Source: Anaeramoeba flamelloides
Taxonomy: Eukaryota > Metamonada > Anaeramoebidae
Direction: 5' to 3'
DNA length: 64,000 nt
Assembly (NCBI GenBank): GCA_027625915.1
Contig: JANTQA010000010.1
Coordinates: forward strand, 620,001-684,000
Both the position numbers and the translations under genes were made by a program. Below are positions 10,915 through 22,200 of this stretch, piece after piece. The first letter of the stretch is position 1. Every line of letters starts with the position of its first letter. Below the pieces are notes generated by a model. The model was not told where the DNA came from and searched no databases. It was given only the letters and a program-made list of their open reading frames with translations.

Positions 10915-12121
10915 AGGTTTTGATGATAACATGCTTAATTCACATTAAAGTTACAAAAATCACGATATTCCATCTTGTTGCGATAATAGAATTATCATGA
11001 TATTCTATAAAATCGCGATAATTATTATAAAATCGTGATAAATGTCAAAATATCGCGATTAAAAAGTAATCACGATATAATAGTTGATGGGTTTTTGGGT
11101 TAATTGAAAAATATTTAAAAAGAAAATTTTTTTTGATCAAAAAATCGATTATGTGAAAAAAAGTCATTCTTTGAAAAAACAACAAAAAAGATTCTTGATC
11201 CAATCAAGGATCAGATCAAAGAGTTTTATTGTGTTATATTTTTAGTTTGGTTGTCAAACCTATCGATCCTTTTAGATCAACAACTATTATAACTAAAGAG
11301 AAATAAATATTTTCTGAGTCAATACTGGTAGAGGAAATTGTGTTGAATAAATAGGATTCAATAACAACCAAAACTAGCCTTCTGTTCTTTAAAGAATGTA
11401 TTCTTTGGTGAAAACAGTTTCAATATTCAAGGAAAGCTAAAGGGGAGTTGGATAACTTTTCAAAAGCTTTCACAACATCCTTTTCAGCTAGATTACCATC
11501 AATTATTAAGATTTTTTGTACATTTATTTTCTTCTTTTTCTTATTCTTCTTTGAGTATCTTTTTAGGGGACAGAAAACACAAATAGAGCTTTCTAGGTTT
11601 TTGTTTTGATCGATCACAAATAAGAAAGAAAATTGCTCTCTACTTTTGTTTTATTATTTAACTTTGTGAAGGTAACAACCCCCTTTTAAGAAAACACATC
11701 TATTTTCTATTCAAGTATATTGTTGAAATGGGTAATTATTAGTATGATCATAAAATTTGTTTGAGATTTTTATTTTTTGTTAAAAAACAAAAATGAAAAG
11801 AAATAAAATTTTTTTTCCACAACAAAGAAACTCATTCCCATGATAAAAGTTTTCGGTCTTTCAAAACTTTCAAACACTTGAAAACAATTCACAACCTTTA
11901 CAAACACTTTCAAACATTTGTAAAGGGGAAAAGTGTTGTAAAAGTCAAGAGATTTTTTTAAAGGTTATTTCAAAAAAATAAATTTTTCATTTTTTCGCGA
12001 TAATGTTGATTATCGCGATTTTATGATTTTTGGCGATAAAGTTGGACTAATCGCGATTTTTTAATACTATCGCGATTTTATTGTTAATATCATGATAGTA
12101 TATGTTGTTTATCAAAACCTC
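10915..12121. mobile_element. DNA element with TCGCGATAA subterminal arrays
   Basis: About 1.2 kb bounded by short inverted repeats: AGGTTTTGAT at the left and ATCAAAACCT at the right. Just inside each end are arrays of (T)ATCGCGAT-type palindromes: about seven variants at 10957-11080 and about six at 11995-12105. Dense subterminal repeats recall hAT-like transposons, where they bind transposase. The target-site duplication is not clear. The interior has only a 65-codon minus-strand ORF (11420-11617) with a CVFC motif and no recognisable domain, so the element is probably non-autonomous. Confidence 0.6.
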
Positions 12122-12523
12122 TATTTATTTCCTAAATAAATAGAAAACTCAAGAAAACCTAACGGCACATAAGATGAATTAACCCCTCCTAATAAATAAT
12201 ATAAAAAAAAATTATTTTTTTTTATTAATTTATATTAATAATTCATTGAATAAATAATTATATATTTTATTAGTTATTTATATAACAAATTCAGTTTATT
12301 AAAAAATCCGAAACAAAAATTAGAATTATTTTTTTAAGGGTAAAAAAAAAAAAAAAAAAATAAAATAAATTCAAAAGAAAATAAAAAATGTAAAAATATC
12401 CACACACTTGCTATCCTTTCGCGAATTTTATTTATTTATTTCTTTGATTAATAATTTAAATTGATTAATAAATCAATATAATCAAAGATGTTTTTTTTAA
12501 AAAAAATATTACATTACATACCT
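12122..12523. other. AT-rich spacer 3' of VPS39
   Basis: About 400 bp of TTATTTA-type sequence with a long A-run near 12343-12361. It holds the 3' end of the minus-strand VPS39 gene and several possible AATAAA polyadenylation signals on that strand. Nothing else is visible. Confidence 0.5.
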
Positions 12524-15500
12524 TTAATTGATCAAATCATCTGATTCTTTTTTCTTTTTTAATTTTTCAAATCTGACTCCAGTATAAGGACAAATTGAGT
12601 CATCCTTTTGGCAGTTGTGATGGCATATAACGCCATTTGGATACAAATTAAAAATTTTATATCCTATTGGGTTACAACAAACATTACACATTGTATTTTC
12701 ATCTATTTTTTGGGATTTCACGAGTTTTAATGATAGCTCTGTATTTATATGATGATAATAAGAATTTAATAAATTTTTTTTCAATAACAAATTTTTTTTT
12801 TTTTTTACGACTTGGCAAAAAACTTGTTGTAAAAATTCATGAATTTTTTTGATTGGTAATTCGTTTGGAAAGCATTTAATAGCATCTATTGGGTCGACCC
12901 TGTCTGAATATTCATTACAAATTTCAATCGCAAGGTCGACGTTTGGCTCTCTTGTTTTCGTTGGCTTTAATAATGCATACACCAAATACGTAAAAATTTT
13001 CTTTTCCTTACCAGTTTCGCTGTAATTTTCATGACAATATTTTTTTGCATCTTTAATAGAATTAAGATTATTAACAATGATTTCTACTGCCTTTTTATGT
13101 TTCTTAAATTTTTTTAATAGTTCGATCCTTTCTTGGAAAAGATCATTTCTTGGGAATTGCATTAGGATTGTCCCAATATTGAAATGATTTGTTCCCTGAA
13201 TAAAGGCAATAATGTGTTTTCTGATTTGCTTAATTTCCTTTTCAAGTTTTGTCCTTTGGTTATTAAACCCATTTAATTGTTCTAATTCTTTTAATTCTCC
13301 CTTTGTTTGTTCAGTTAATTGCTTTAATTTGCTTTTTAATGTTAATACTTGATTAAGGTAAGCCAACAAAAGTTCCGTATGGAATTTTTCTAATTGTTCT
13401 TTCAATTCATTTTCATCATCACTTTGATCTTCATTATAGTTTTTATCATTTTTATTATCATAATCATAATCATTATCCTTTTCTTCATCATCATCATCAT
13501 CATCCAATGCACCATCTTTTATGACTTTTAATGAATTATACTTTTTATAATTATATTTTAAACCATTTCGGTTATATTTGTTAAATGCGCCATAATTAAA
13601 TTTATTTTTTTTTTTGATTTTTTTTTTTTTTAAAGTTTTTTTTTTTAATTTGATTTCTCTTTCCAGGATCGAAAAATATTTTTCGACAAGAAATTTCAAA
13701 TATTCTCTATAAACTATAGAATTTTTATTTTTTAAAAACTGTGCTACCTTCTCAAATGGCAGCTTTCGAGTATCGATTTTTAATTCTGGATCTAAAGTGA
13801 TTGTAGTAAAGATTGTTAAGCTTTGTATAGGCAATTTTTCAATAACTAAATCTGAATAATCAAAAATTAAATTAATATTTGATCCATCTAATTTTGTTAA
13901 ATAATTGATCATTAGCTCAATTTGATCTGTATTTTTTACCGTTCTTTCAAGTAGGCCGATTGCCTTCGAATATAACTGATTTACCCAATACAATTCAACC
14001 AATTCTAAATCCTTAGCATATTTCATCAATTCCTTTTCACTTATTTCAAGAAGAAATTTATGATTTGGATTTCTTATAAAGCCAAGTAAACGTTTGTCTT
14101 CTTCCCTTACCATGCATTTCAGCACAATGGTATCAAATACTTTCATAGCATTTGGATTGTTTTTAAAAATTTTTTGAGTTGTTTTCTTTTCTCTGACAGC
14201 AATTAAAAATCGAAGTAAAGCTCTAATTGCTATTTCTTGTTGATTTGAATCCAACTCGGTAATGTCCAATTGCCATCTTTTGAAATCTTCTACACCCTCT
14301 TCTTTCCCTTTATTTTTTTCTTTCTCATTCTCGTTGCTAAATTCATTTCTGTTTTCATTTTGAACTTTTTTTTCATTTTCATTTGCATTTTCATTTTCAT
14401 TTTCGTTTCCATGTTCATTTTCATTTTCGTTTTCCTTTTCCTTTTTGATTCCTTTTGTATTTTCTGTTTCTTTTTTGAAAGTAAATTTTGAAAAAATTGA
14501 TAAATAGTCTTTTGGGATTAAATTGGGGAAAAAAGTTACAATTTTTCGAAAATCAGAGCCAGAGTTTGCTAGAAGCTTGGCACTTGAAAGAAATTTTTTT
14601 TTTTCTGCAAATTCTTGGAATCCTAACAATTCTTGAATTTTAATTCGTTTTTTTTTTGTTTCAGCCCGATCCAAATCACCATTAATGCTATCCAAATAAA
14701 ACGATAAAGAATAAGCATCTGAATATCGCTCTGTCGATATTAAAAAATCTACTTGCTCAAGGATCTTCACTGGATTTAATCTCATTAACGTTTTTTTATT
14801 CGAAATTCGAGAGGAAGAGGACTTGTTACTAATATAATACCACAGCTTACTTGAGCCATGGGACGAGGTGTCTGTTATTAGTGAACGAACGCCTGAGATT
14901 GAACCCAAAATTTCTGTATAGGGCTTCCCCAATAGCCATTTGGACCTACGGCGTGGATCACACGTTCGGATTTGAATTGGTGATCGTTCAAAAGAAGCCA
15001 AAATAAATGGACGGTGGCCTATTAAATGCACGGGTGGCTCCTTCCAATTAATCACAACCTTTTTTTGTTGGAGATTGTTTTGCTGATATTTTGAGTCATT
15101 TTCTTTGTTCCAATATGCAGTGTTAGGTCTTGAATGGATTTGTGGAATATTGGAATTGTCAATTAATACAAAATCATCCAGAGAATTGTTTTTTTCGTTT
15201 TCGTTTTCGTTTTCGTTTAATTTTTCTTTTTCTTTTTCTTTTTCGTTTTCTTTTGATGACTCGTTTGGATTTTCGCTATTGTTGTCATTGTTGCTTTTGT
15301 TTAAATTTTCTTTATAGGTAGTATGATTAGTTTCATTCGGACTTAATTTGATTCCGTACCATTTCAGAATATTTTTTATTCCGTTTTCAGACAAATCAAT
15401 TAAATGTGAATTCAAATCTTCTTGTATAATTGCCGTTTCAGGATCAAGAGAGGTAATTAATTGAGTACAGCCCTTAACATTCGTTGTTACATTGCCTAAG

Positions 15501-16072
15501 TTAATAATCGGAGCGCCGTTATGATGAATTAATTTATAAGATTTTTTGCATGCAGCCAATAGCCAATCACCAAACCGCTCAATGCACGATACCCTTTCTT
15601 CAACATTGATTTCATTGGAATGTACAAACGATAGCGACGAGGTGGTCATTGTTTCTGGATGGAATTTAAAGACTTGGATCTTTTTTTTAGTGCAGACATA
15701 CAGGCTCTTTGCAGAATAATAAATGAAGTGTGCTTTTTGTGTCTTTGTCATTATCTTTCTCTTCAATAAATCCTTTTCTGGTGACGTCTCAAACAATTGC
15801 CCCAATCTGTGCATTGACACACACTGTTGAGATAATACAATTAAGTGATCGGTGCCACTTGGCAGTAAGAGTTGAGTAATGGGCTTTCTTGAGAACTTTT
15901 GGTGTGATGCAATTAAATTTGGCTTTGTCTCATTTTTAAGTATCGTATTAAACCGATATAATGAAAGCGTCCCATCGGGCGACCCTATTGCTAAGTAGAC
16001 ACCATCAACAGCAATGCATGACTGTTGGTGCAACCCATCTAAAACTTTGATTACTTCAAAAGATCTAAACAT
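12524..16072 (-). CDS. VPS39: VPS39/VAM6-like HOPS tethering subunit
   Basis: A single-exon 1182-residue protein. Residues 1 to about 420 form a citron-homology (CNH) beta-propeller: MFRSFEVIKVLDG, CIAVDGVYLAIGSPDG, then PFILASFERSPIQIRTCDPR. Helical solenoid repeats follow. IRALLRFLIAVREK and FDTIVLKCMVRE match the VPS39/TGFBRAP1 central region, and LYWVNQLYSKAIGLLERTV is a clathrin-repeat helix pair. The C terminus has the VPS39 zinc-binding knuckle: MCNVCCNPIG, LYPNGVICHHNC, then CP (about residues 1127-1160). In HOPS, VPS39 binds Rab7/Ypt7 and tethers late endosomes or vacuoles. It is longer than animal VPS39 because of acidic, Asn/Glu and Lys insertions (near residues 260-300, 560-620 and 880-940). 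TGFBRAP1/VPS3 is the main alternative. Start ATG at 16070-16072, stop TAA at 12524-12526. Confidence 0.9.
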   Translation of the reverse strand: MFRSFEVIKVLDGLHQQSCIAVDGVYLAIGSPDGTLSLYRFNTILKNETKPNLIASHQKFSRKPITQLLLPSGTDHLIVLSQQCVSMHRLGQLFETSPEKDLLKRKIMTKTQKAHFIYYSAKSLYVCTKKKIQVFKFHPETMTTSSLSFVHSNEINVEERVSCIERFGDWLLAACKKSYKLIHHNGAPIINLGNVTTNVKGCTQLITSLDPETAIIQEDLNSHLIDLSENGIKNILKWYGIKLSPNETNHTTYKENLNKSNNDNNSENPNESSKENEKEKEKEKLNENENENEKNNSLDDFVLIDNSNIPQIHSRPNTAYWNKENDSKYQQNNLQQKKVVINWKEPPVHLIGHRPFILASFERSPIQIRTCDPRRRSKWLLGKPYTEILGSISGVRSLITDTSSHGSSKLWYYISNKSSSSRISNKKTLMRLNPVKILEQVDFLISTERYSDAYSLSFYLDSINGDLDRAETKKKRIKIQELLGFQEFAEKKKFLSSAKLLANSGSDFRKIVTFFPNLIPKDYLSIFSKFTFKKETENTKGIKKEKENENENEHGNENENENANENEKKVQNENRNEFSNENEKEKNKGKEEGVEDFKRWQLDITELDSNQQEIAIRALLRFLIAVREKKTTQKIFKNNPNAMKVFDTIVLKCMVREEDKRLLGFIRNPNHKFLLEISEKELMKYAKDLELVELYWVNQLYSKAIGLLERTVKNTDQIELMINYLTKLDGSNINLIFDYSDLVIEKLPIQSLTIFTTITLDPELKIDTRKLPFEKVAQFLKNKNSIVYREYLKFLVEKYFSILEREIKLKKKTLKKKKIKKKNKFNYGAFNKYNRNGLKYNYKKYNSLKVIKDGALDDDDDDEEKDNDYDYDNKNDKNYNEDQSDDENELKEQLEKFHTELLLAYLNQVLTLKSKLKQLTEQTKGELKELEQLNGFNNQRTKLEKEIKQIRKHIIAFIQGTNHFNIGTILMQFPRNDLFQERIELLKKFKKHKKAVEIIVNNLNSIKDAKKYCHENYSETGKEKKIFTYLVYALLKPTKTREPNVDLAIEICNEYSDRVDPIDAIKCFPNELPIKKIHEFLQQVFCQVVKKKKNLLLKKNLLNSYYHHINTELSLKLVKSQKIDENTMCNVCCNPIGYKIFNLYPNGVICHHNCQKDDSICPYTGVRFEKLKKKKESDDLIN

Positions 16073-16454
16073 TGTTCAGTGCTTTGGATTTTGTTTGGTT
16101 GGGACTTTAATTAAAAGTGGTATTTAGATTTAGTCAATAAAAAACTGGTTCTTGTTTTCTTTTTTTGTTCAACTGTTCTTTTTAAGTGTGAAAAATAAAC
16201 TAAATTGATCCACAAAAAATACTCGTCAAAAAAAGAAAAAAATGATAATTTTGATTTTTTTTTGAAAAAAGTTTTTTTTATTCTTATATTGATTTGTTTC
16301 CAGACTCTTTTGTTTAGAATCCAAATGTAATATTGTTTTTATGATGTAAGTGCTTGAATAAGAACAAATATTTGCACTTTATTTCAACAAGGGACAATTT
16401 TTTTAAACAAACTCTTGACTTGAAAAAATCTTTGTTTCAAATCAAAAGCTGTGT

Positions 16455-17395
16455 TTATTCTTCTATAGAAGTCGTGAAGAATGAAAGATCAAAGAAACTT
16501 ATAATAAATAATCATTAAAACTAATTTTGCTTTCTTAAAGTTCTACAATTAAAAAAGAAATTCTAACGTGATGTAAATAACCGGTGTTTTTTATTTTAAT
16601 CACATTACAAAAATTTAACTCCTGCAAAAAATATTGGCTGACTGTAGAAATAAAAGAAACATATCAATGGGATGAAAACAGTATATACCAAAAAATAGGG
16701 TACTCTAAATAAATTTTAAAAAAGAATTATGAAGATATTGAAAGATTAAAAAGTAATATTTTGACAAAAAAATGTGTAAAATTTCATTTTTTCGATTTTT
16801 ATAAAAACAATTTAATCTCAGAAATTTTTTAAATATGACCAAATTTTTAATCTAAAACATTTAATATTATTGAAAAATTTTGATTAATCAAAGATATAAC
16901 CACTAAAGTCAATTTTAATCCGAATCAAGAATTGACATTAGTCTTCCTATCTATAAATATCCAAGTCTGAAAAAAAAAAAACAAGAGTTAAATTTTTGTA
17001 ATGGGATAAAAGTTGTCAATATGGGTTATTTACACCACAATATAAATGAAAGATAAAATTGGAAAATTTATCTCAACAAAAAAGAAGTAAAAATTGAGAA
17101 TAGATTTGTTTATAAAAAAAAAAAAAATTCCATCATGGAAAAAGCAAAAAATTTGGAAAAAATTGAGAAAATTCCTAAATATTTAAACTAATTTTGTCCA
17201 TAATTTACAATTTTTCAAGGAATTTCAATGGTTTATATCTAAAATTGTTTTGGTCTAAGGTATACTTTTTAGAAGTGTATACGGTATTACTTTCGGACAA
17301 GAAGAAAAATTCAAGGAGTTTAATTATGGACAAGGGGTTTCTGCTTGAAACAAATACATTTTTGACCAATTTATTTACCAAATAAAATACTGAAC
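16455..17395 (+). repeat. Copy of the terminal repeat of the long-TIR element
   Basis: This segment shares blocks with the left terminal repeat at 57526-57990. Examples are TCAAAGAAACT, TTTCTTAAAGTTCTA, then AAATTCTAA, and at the right GGTATACT followed by ACAAGAAGAAAAA. The similarity is interrupted at 16568-17038 by an inserted inverted-repeat element. It is a diverged, probably solo or deleted copy. Confidence 0.5.
16568..17038. mobile_element. Miniature inverted-repeat element (471 bp)
   Basis: The ends are inverted copies of each other over about 56 bp. The left begins GTGATGTAAATAACC, and the right reads GTGGTGTAAATAACC on the opposite strand; both continue into ATTACAAAAATTTAACTC. It has no coding capacity. 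It interrupts an older repeat whose two halves resume on either side, so this insertion is younger than its host repeat. Family unknown. Confidence 0.65.
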
Positions 17396-17849
17396 ATAAT
17401 AAAAAATTAATTAAGAAAAATTAAAATTATAATTTAGTAATTGGTTTTAAAAAAAAAAAAATATTTTTTTTTTTGAATTTCGTATAATATTCTAGTAAAC
17501 TTGAATAAAAATAATCAAATTTATGAAGTTTTTTTTTACAGTGAACGAGGATTTAAATTATTCATGAATGAATTCAAAAGTAAATTAAATTTATTTTGCA
17601 ACTATGATATTTATTTTAGATTTTTTTAATTTCAATTTTCTTAAAATGTTTCAAATATATGTCCAAAAAAATAAATTATTTTATTTTTAATTGAAACCTT
17701 GTATTCAATACTTAATGAGTCCAATAGTTATCTTTCAGTAATTCCATTAATTCACCATAAACTTTGAAAAAATAATTAATAATAAGATGTATAACTGAAA
17801 TTCAATGTCTATTTTTGGCTAACTTTAATTTTCAGAATATATTTTTTCT

Positions 17850-18540
17850 TTGTAGTACGGGCTTCAAAAAAACTATTATATACATTATTGGTCAATAAAT
17901 TATAGGATTTTTTACTAATGATCATAATGAAAAATTTTCAATATTGAAAAACTTTTTTTTAATTACTTTTTCACTTCTAAAAAAAGAAACTCAAAAAAAT
18001 ACAATTCTGGTATTTAATAATTCAATATTTAGAACTTCCAAAAGGAATTATTGTTAAAATTTATTAATTTCTAAGATTAACTCAATAATCATTCAAGATA
18101 AAAACCAAAAGAAGGATTAGTTTTATTTACTTTAGATAAAGCTTGTAGTTTGATCAATATATTTAAAATATTTCAGAAATAATTGGTGAAAAGAATTCAT
18201 AGAGTTATATATTTATTTTTTTAAAAAAATAGAATTTTTTAGCAACTAATCTAAATCCCAAGACAAATTTAAGAAAGATATTTTGCAACCTTTGGAGCCT
18301 GAGTATTGATAACAAACCTTTAAATTTGTCGAAATAAAGATTTTTTTCTTATTTTGTTGAATTTTTTTACAATTACCAAATATCATTTTTAATTGATAAG
18401 ATTAACAAATATTACTACTTGACTAATCGATTTTTTAGAGACATTTGAACGATGTAACACTAATTTAATTTACACCCAATAGCAACATACCTTAATCTTG
18501 TACTTCTCTTTGTTTGAAACTCAATCACTTAAACTCCCAA
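17850..18540 (+). repeat. Dispersed repeat family C, copy 1
   Basis: One of three same-strand, diverged copies (others at 29940-30700 and 59235-59990). Shared landmarks in order are TTCACTTCTAAAAA, TTTAGCAACTAATC, ATATTTTGCAA, CTTTGGAGCCTGA, CCTTTAAATTTGTC, ATCATTTTTAATTG, GAGACATTTGAA and ACATACCTTAATCTT. There is no open reading frame. The copy inside the 6.4-kb element suggests it is an internal part of that family. Confidence 0.6.
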
Positions 18541-19096
18541 AAAGGGTAAAAAATTACATTTTTAAAAAGATTACAATAGAAATTGAATTAAAATTTTTGA
18601 AAGTTTTCTTAAAGAAAAATATTTGTTCGAGTTCAAATAACCTGAAACTGTTTTTGGGAAACTGGAAGGTGAAAATTTGTTTAAATTACATGGTTTTAAA
18701 AGTTGAATTGTCAAAACTCATTAAAATTTAACAATATTGATAAATTCAAATAAATATCTCCAAATTTTTCCCTTCTTTTTCCATCTAACAAATTTTTTTA
18801 CACAATCTTTGAAGAAAGTATTTTATTCGTTCAAATGTTAAAAAACTTTGTAAAATTGGTTGTGGTCCAAAAGGTACTTTCTCAGGGTTGTTTTAAAAGT
18901 GAAATAGTTCGAAGATTACAAAATGGGAAATTGAACTAAAAATTTTGTGGAATATATTTGAATTTATCAGTATTGAATTTTTGATCTTGTAATTCTATTC
19001 AAAATTTTGAACAATCTCAAAAAAGCAAAACTGTTGTTAAGTAAAAAAATTGACACTAATTTTTCTATTGCTTTAGTCTTGCTGTTTCGATAAATA

Positions 19097-19147
19097 TTTC
19101 ATTTTTTTCATTTTTTTCATTTTTTTCATTTTTTTCTTTTTTTTTCT
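19097..19147 (+). repeat. (CATTTTTT)n simple repeat upstream of AP-3 mu
   Basis: About five tandem copies of an 8-bp T-rich unit end roughly 60 bp before the AP-3 mu start codon. Such T-tracts are common in promoters and 5' leaders of AT-rich protists. A regulatory role is only inferred from position. Confidence 0.5.
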
Positions 19148-19207
19148 AATATTTTGTTTGTTAACTTTGGAATAAACAGCAACACCAAGAGCAAAACTTT
19201 TGTCTTT

Positions 19208-22200
19208 ATGATTGAAAGTCTTTTTATTCTTGATTTATGCGGTAACATCATCTTTCAAAAGCATTGGTCAAGTCGTATATCCGAGAGGATTGTAACAAGT
19301 TTTTGGATCAACTATTCAACAGAAGAATGCAAAAGGGACATCTCTCCAATCTTAAAAATCAAAAACAAATCTGTTGTTCATATCTTAAATGAAAATTTAA
19401 TCTATCTAGTTACGATTTCAGGTGACAACACACCTTTATTAATTATTGAATTTCTTTATCGTTCAATTCAAATTTTACAAAACTATTTTAAAAAAAGAGT
19501 TGATGAAGAATTAATTAAAAGGAATAGTACAAAAATCTTTGAAGTAGGTAGTTGTGTTAAAATTATTCGTCCACCCAAAACACTGATCTTTAATTTTTTT
19601 TTTTTCATCTTATTAACCAAAATTTTGTTCTTTGTTGTTTTAAAAATATCACAATTACAAATTGCCAGTTGTTCGGTGAAATGAATGATCAAACTTTTGT
19701 AATTACAACTGAATTAAGTTTATTAAATGAGGTGATTGAGTCAACAGACAAAATTGAGATCAACCCAAAAACAATCAAAACAGCAGGTTTTGGCAAAGAA
19801 GAGAATGAAATTGGATTAGCATGGAGAAAAAATAATATTAAATACTCTTCAAACGAAATCTTTTTTGATTTAGTTGAATCACTGAATGGTACTCTTACGA
19901 GGTAAAATTTCAATAGTTTTTTTTTTTCTTTTTCTTTTTCTTTCTCTTTCTCTTTCTTTTTCTTTAGGAAGTAAGTCCCTTTAACCATTTTTGAAATTTT
20001 TTAATGATGACAACTTTAATGGAAAAACGATTTTTAAGTGCCACAAGATATTGCAACTTTGAAACCAAAATATCATTAATTACTATGTTTGTGAAAAAGA
20101 AACAAAGTAATACAGAGTTGAGTCTTTCATTTTTCGATTTTTTGAATTTTTGGTTTTATTAAAGTTGTGTTTTGGATCGAGAAATGTGTTATAAAAGAAC
20201 GATTGAAATTAATCAGAGAGTAAACCAAAAAAATAGACACGAGAAGACGTGTATTTGAAACAAATCTTTTCTTTCTTAATACCAAACAAGAAAGATCACC
20301 TTTCCAAATAAACTTGTTGAAATCAAGAAGAAAAAAAAATTTTTCAATCAAAATAATATTTTAAACGATTTGTTATTCTTTATCTTCTTAATTTGGATCA
20401 GAACAAACAAAGATTTATTGAGTTTCTCTCCACAAATTGCTATTTATTGTTCTTTTTTGACCAAAATCTGTTTTTACAATTTGTTTTTTCAAATATTGTT
20501 ATTAAGGGACTATTATATTAATTTTTTTTTTTGACCAATAACTAAATAAGGAATCCTTATCATGAAATATGTTTAAAATTGAAAATAGACAGGTTTTTTC
20601 AATGTTAGAACTTTTAGTTCTTGTTTTTTTAAAATTTTACAATTCTGTCAAAAAAAGTGACTTTTAAAAATTTTTTTTGAAAAAATATCTTAAACGGATG
20701 AGAATTTTTTGATTAATTTTGGATTTAATTATTTTGTCAAAAATAATATTTATTCTCATTTTTAAAAACGAAAAAATAATTTAAAACTAGTGAATATTTT
20801 CTCTTTCACTTCTGTTCATCCAACTTGACTCTATAAAGAACTCAATTTGTTTTATCAATAATTACTTTTACAAAAAATAGTTCTTATATTTTTCTTTGAT
20901 TTTTTTTGAATCTGACAAAAACTTTTGGGATGGTAATTTGGGAACACTTAAAAAAACTTCAAATTCAACAAAAACAAAAGAGTGTAAACTGAAAAAGTAG
21001 ATTCATGAAAAAAAAAGAATGGTACAAGAAAAGAAAGAAAATCTTTTATTAAGAGTAAAGCATATATTGTATATTTTTTTCGAATCAAACTATGTTTTCA
21101 TGCAAATCCAAAAAAACCTTTTCAGGTTTATTTTTCAAACTATTTTTTGTAGGTCTTCCACAAACATAACAAGGTTTTGCTTTCTTGCTCATATTTTTTT
21201 TTATTTTTTGTATTTTTGCAAAAAGTTGAAAAAAAGCAACTTTCAAAAAAGTGAAAAAAATGCAAAAATTTTTTATTTCTATAAAAACAATAACTAAATT
21301 TAATGAATGTCATTTAGCAAGATTTCATTACTATACTAAGAAGTTTTTCACTTTTATTTCAAATCTAAGTAATTGGCAAAAAAAATTCTAAATCTCTATT
21401 AAATTTACCTAAAAAAAATTTTAATATAGACTAGTCCCTTAAACAAAGAAAAAAAAAAAGAAAAAAAACTGTTTCAAAAATTCACTACTACGTTCCCACC
21501 CGAGGGTGTTTAGTTATGATGTTATTTTACATTCACTTCTCAAAAAGAATTTTCATTCTGAAAAAATTGGACAAAAAAATACTATTTTTAAAGTTAAAAA
21601 CACTACAAGCTAAACAAAAAAAATTTTTCAAATAGACTTTTGAAGGAAAATTTTTAAATAAATTAACTTTAAGGGATTTTCAAGTTCAAACTTCATAAAT
21701 TTAAAAACATTTCAAACTTGTAAAAGTAATTGCAAAAAATATTTAGGACATCTTGAGGAAATTGTTTTGTGCTTATAGATTTGAAATGGAAGTTATGAAT
21801 ATCTTAAAATCAAATTTTTATAGGAAATAAGAAGGGTAAAATTGTGAAAGCTGTTTGAAATGTGAAAACTTCCCATTTTTGTGAAAAAGAAATTCTCACA
21901 GGGTAAATTTAACTGAAATTATAGAACTCTTTCAATAGCATTTTTATTCACAATTTCCCTGTTTTCACCTGAAAACGTAGCCCTTCAAGTAAAAGGGTTG
22001 AATTCTCGAAATCCAAAAATAACTCCAAAAAGTTCTACCCAAAAACAAACAAAAATATGGTTAAAGAATTTAAGACAATGATTCAGAATTAAACTCTGTT
22101 TCAGTCAAAGGGGCCCAACGTTTTTTTCAAATATCAATTATTTTATATAATTGACCTTTGAAGAACAAATAAGAAATAAAGAGAATAATACACCTCAAAG

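Larger units (their letters stand above)
16073..19207. other. Repeat-rich spacer between VPS39 and AP-3 mu
   Basis: About 3.1 kb between two divergently transcribed trafficking genes, so both promoters lie here. It is mostly repeat debris: a terminal-repeat-like segment (16455-17395) broken by a small inverted-repeat element (16568-17038), then a dispersed repeat (17850-18540). The 18541-19095 part next to the AP-3 mu start shows no repeat I can identify. Its only sizeable ORF (18498-18731) looks like chance. Confidence 0.5.

Noticed and set aside
19553-19600. In-frame read-through after AP-3 mu exon 1 giving CVKIIRPPKTLI, which resembles the family LKELIKPPTIL
   Set aside because: Using it would drop the conserved LLEEMLD region, which exon 2 supplies as LFGEMND right after a good GTAGGT...CCAG intron. 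The similarity is a coincidence in the intron.
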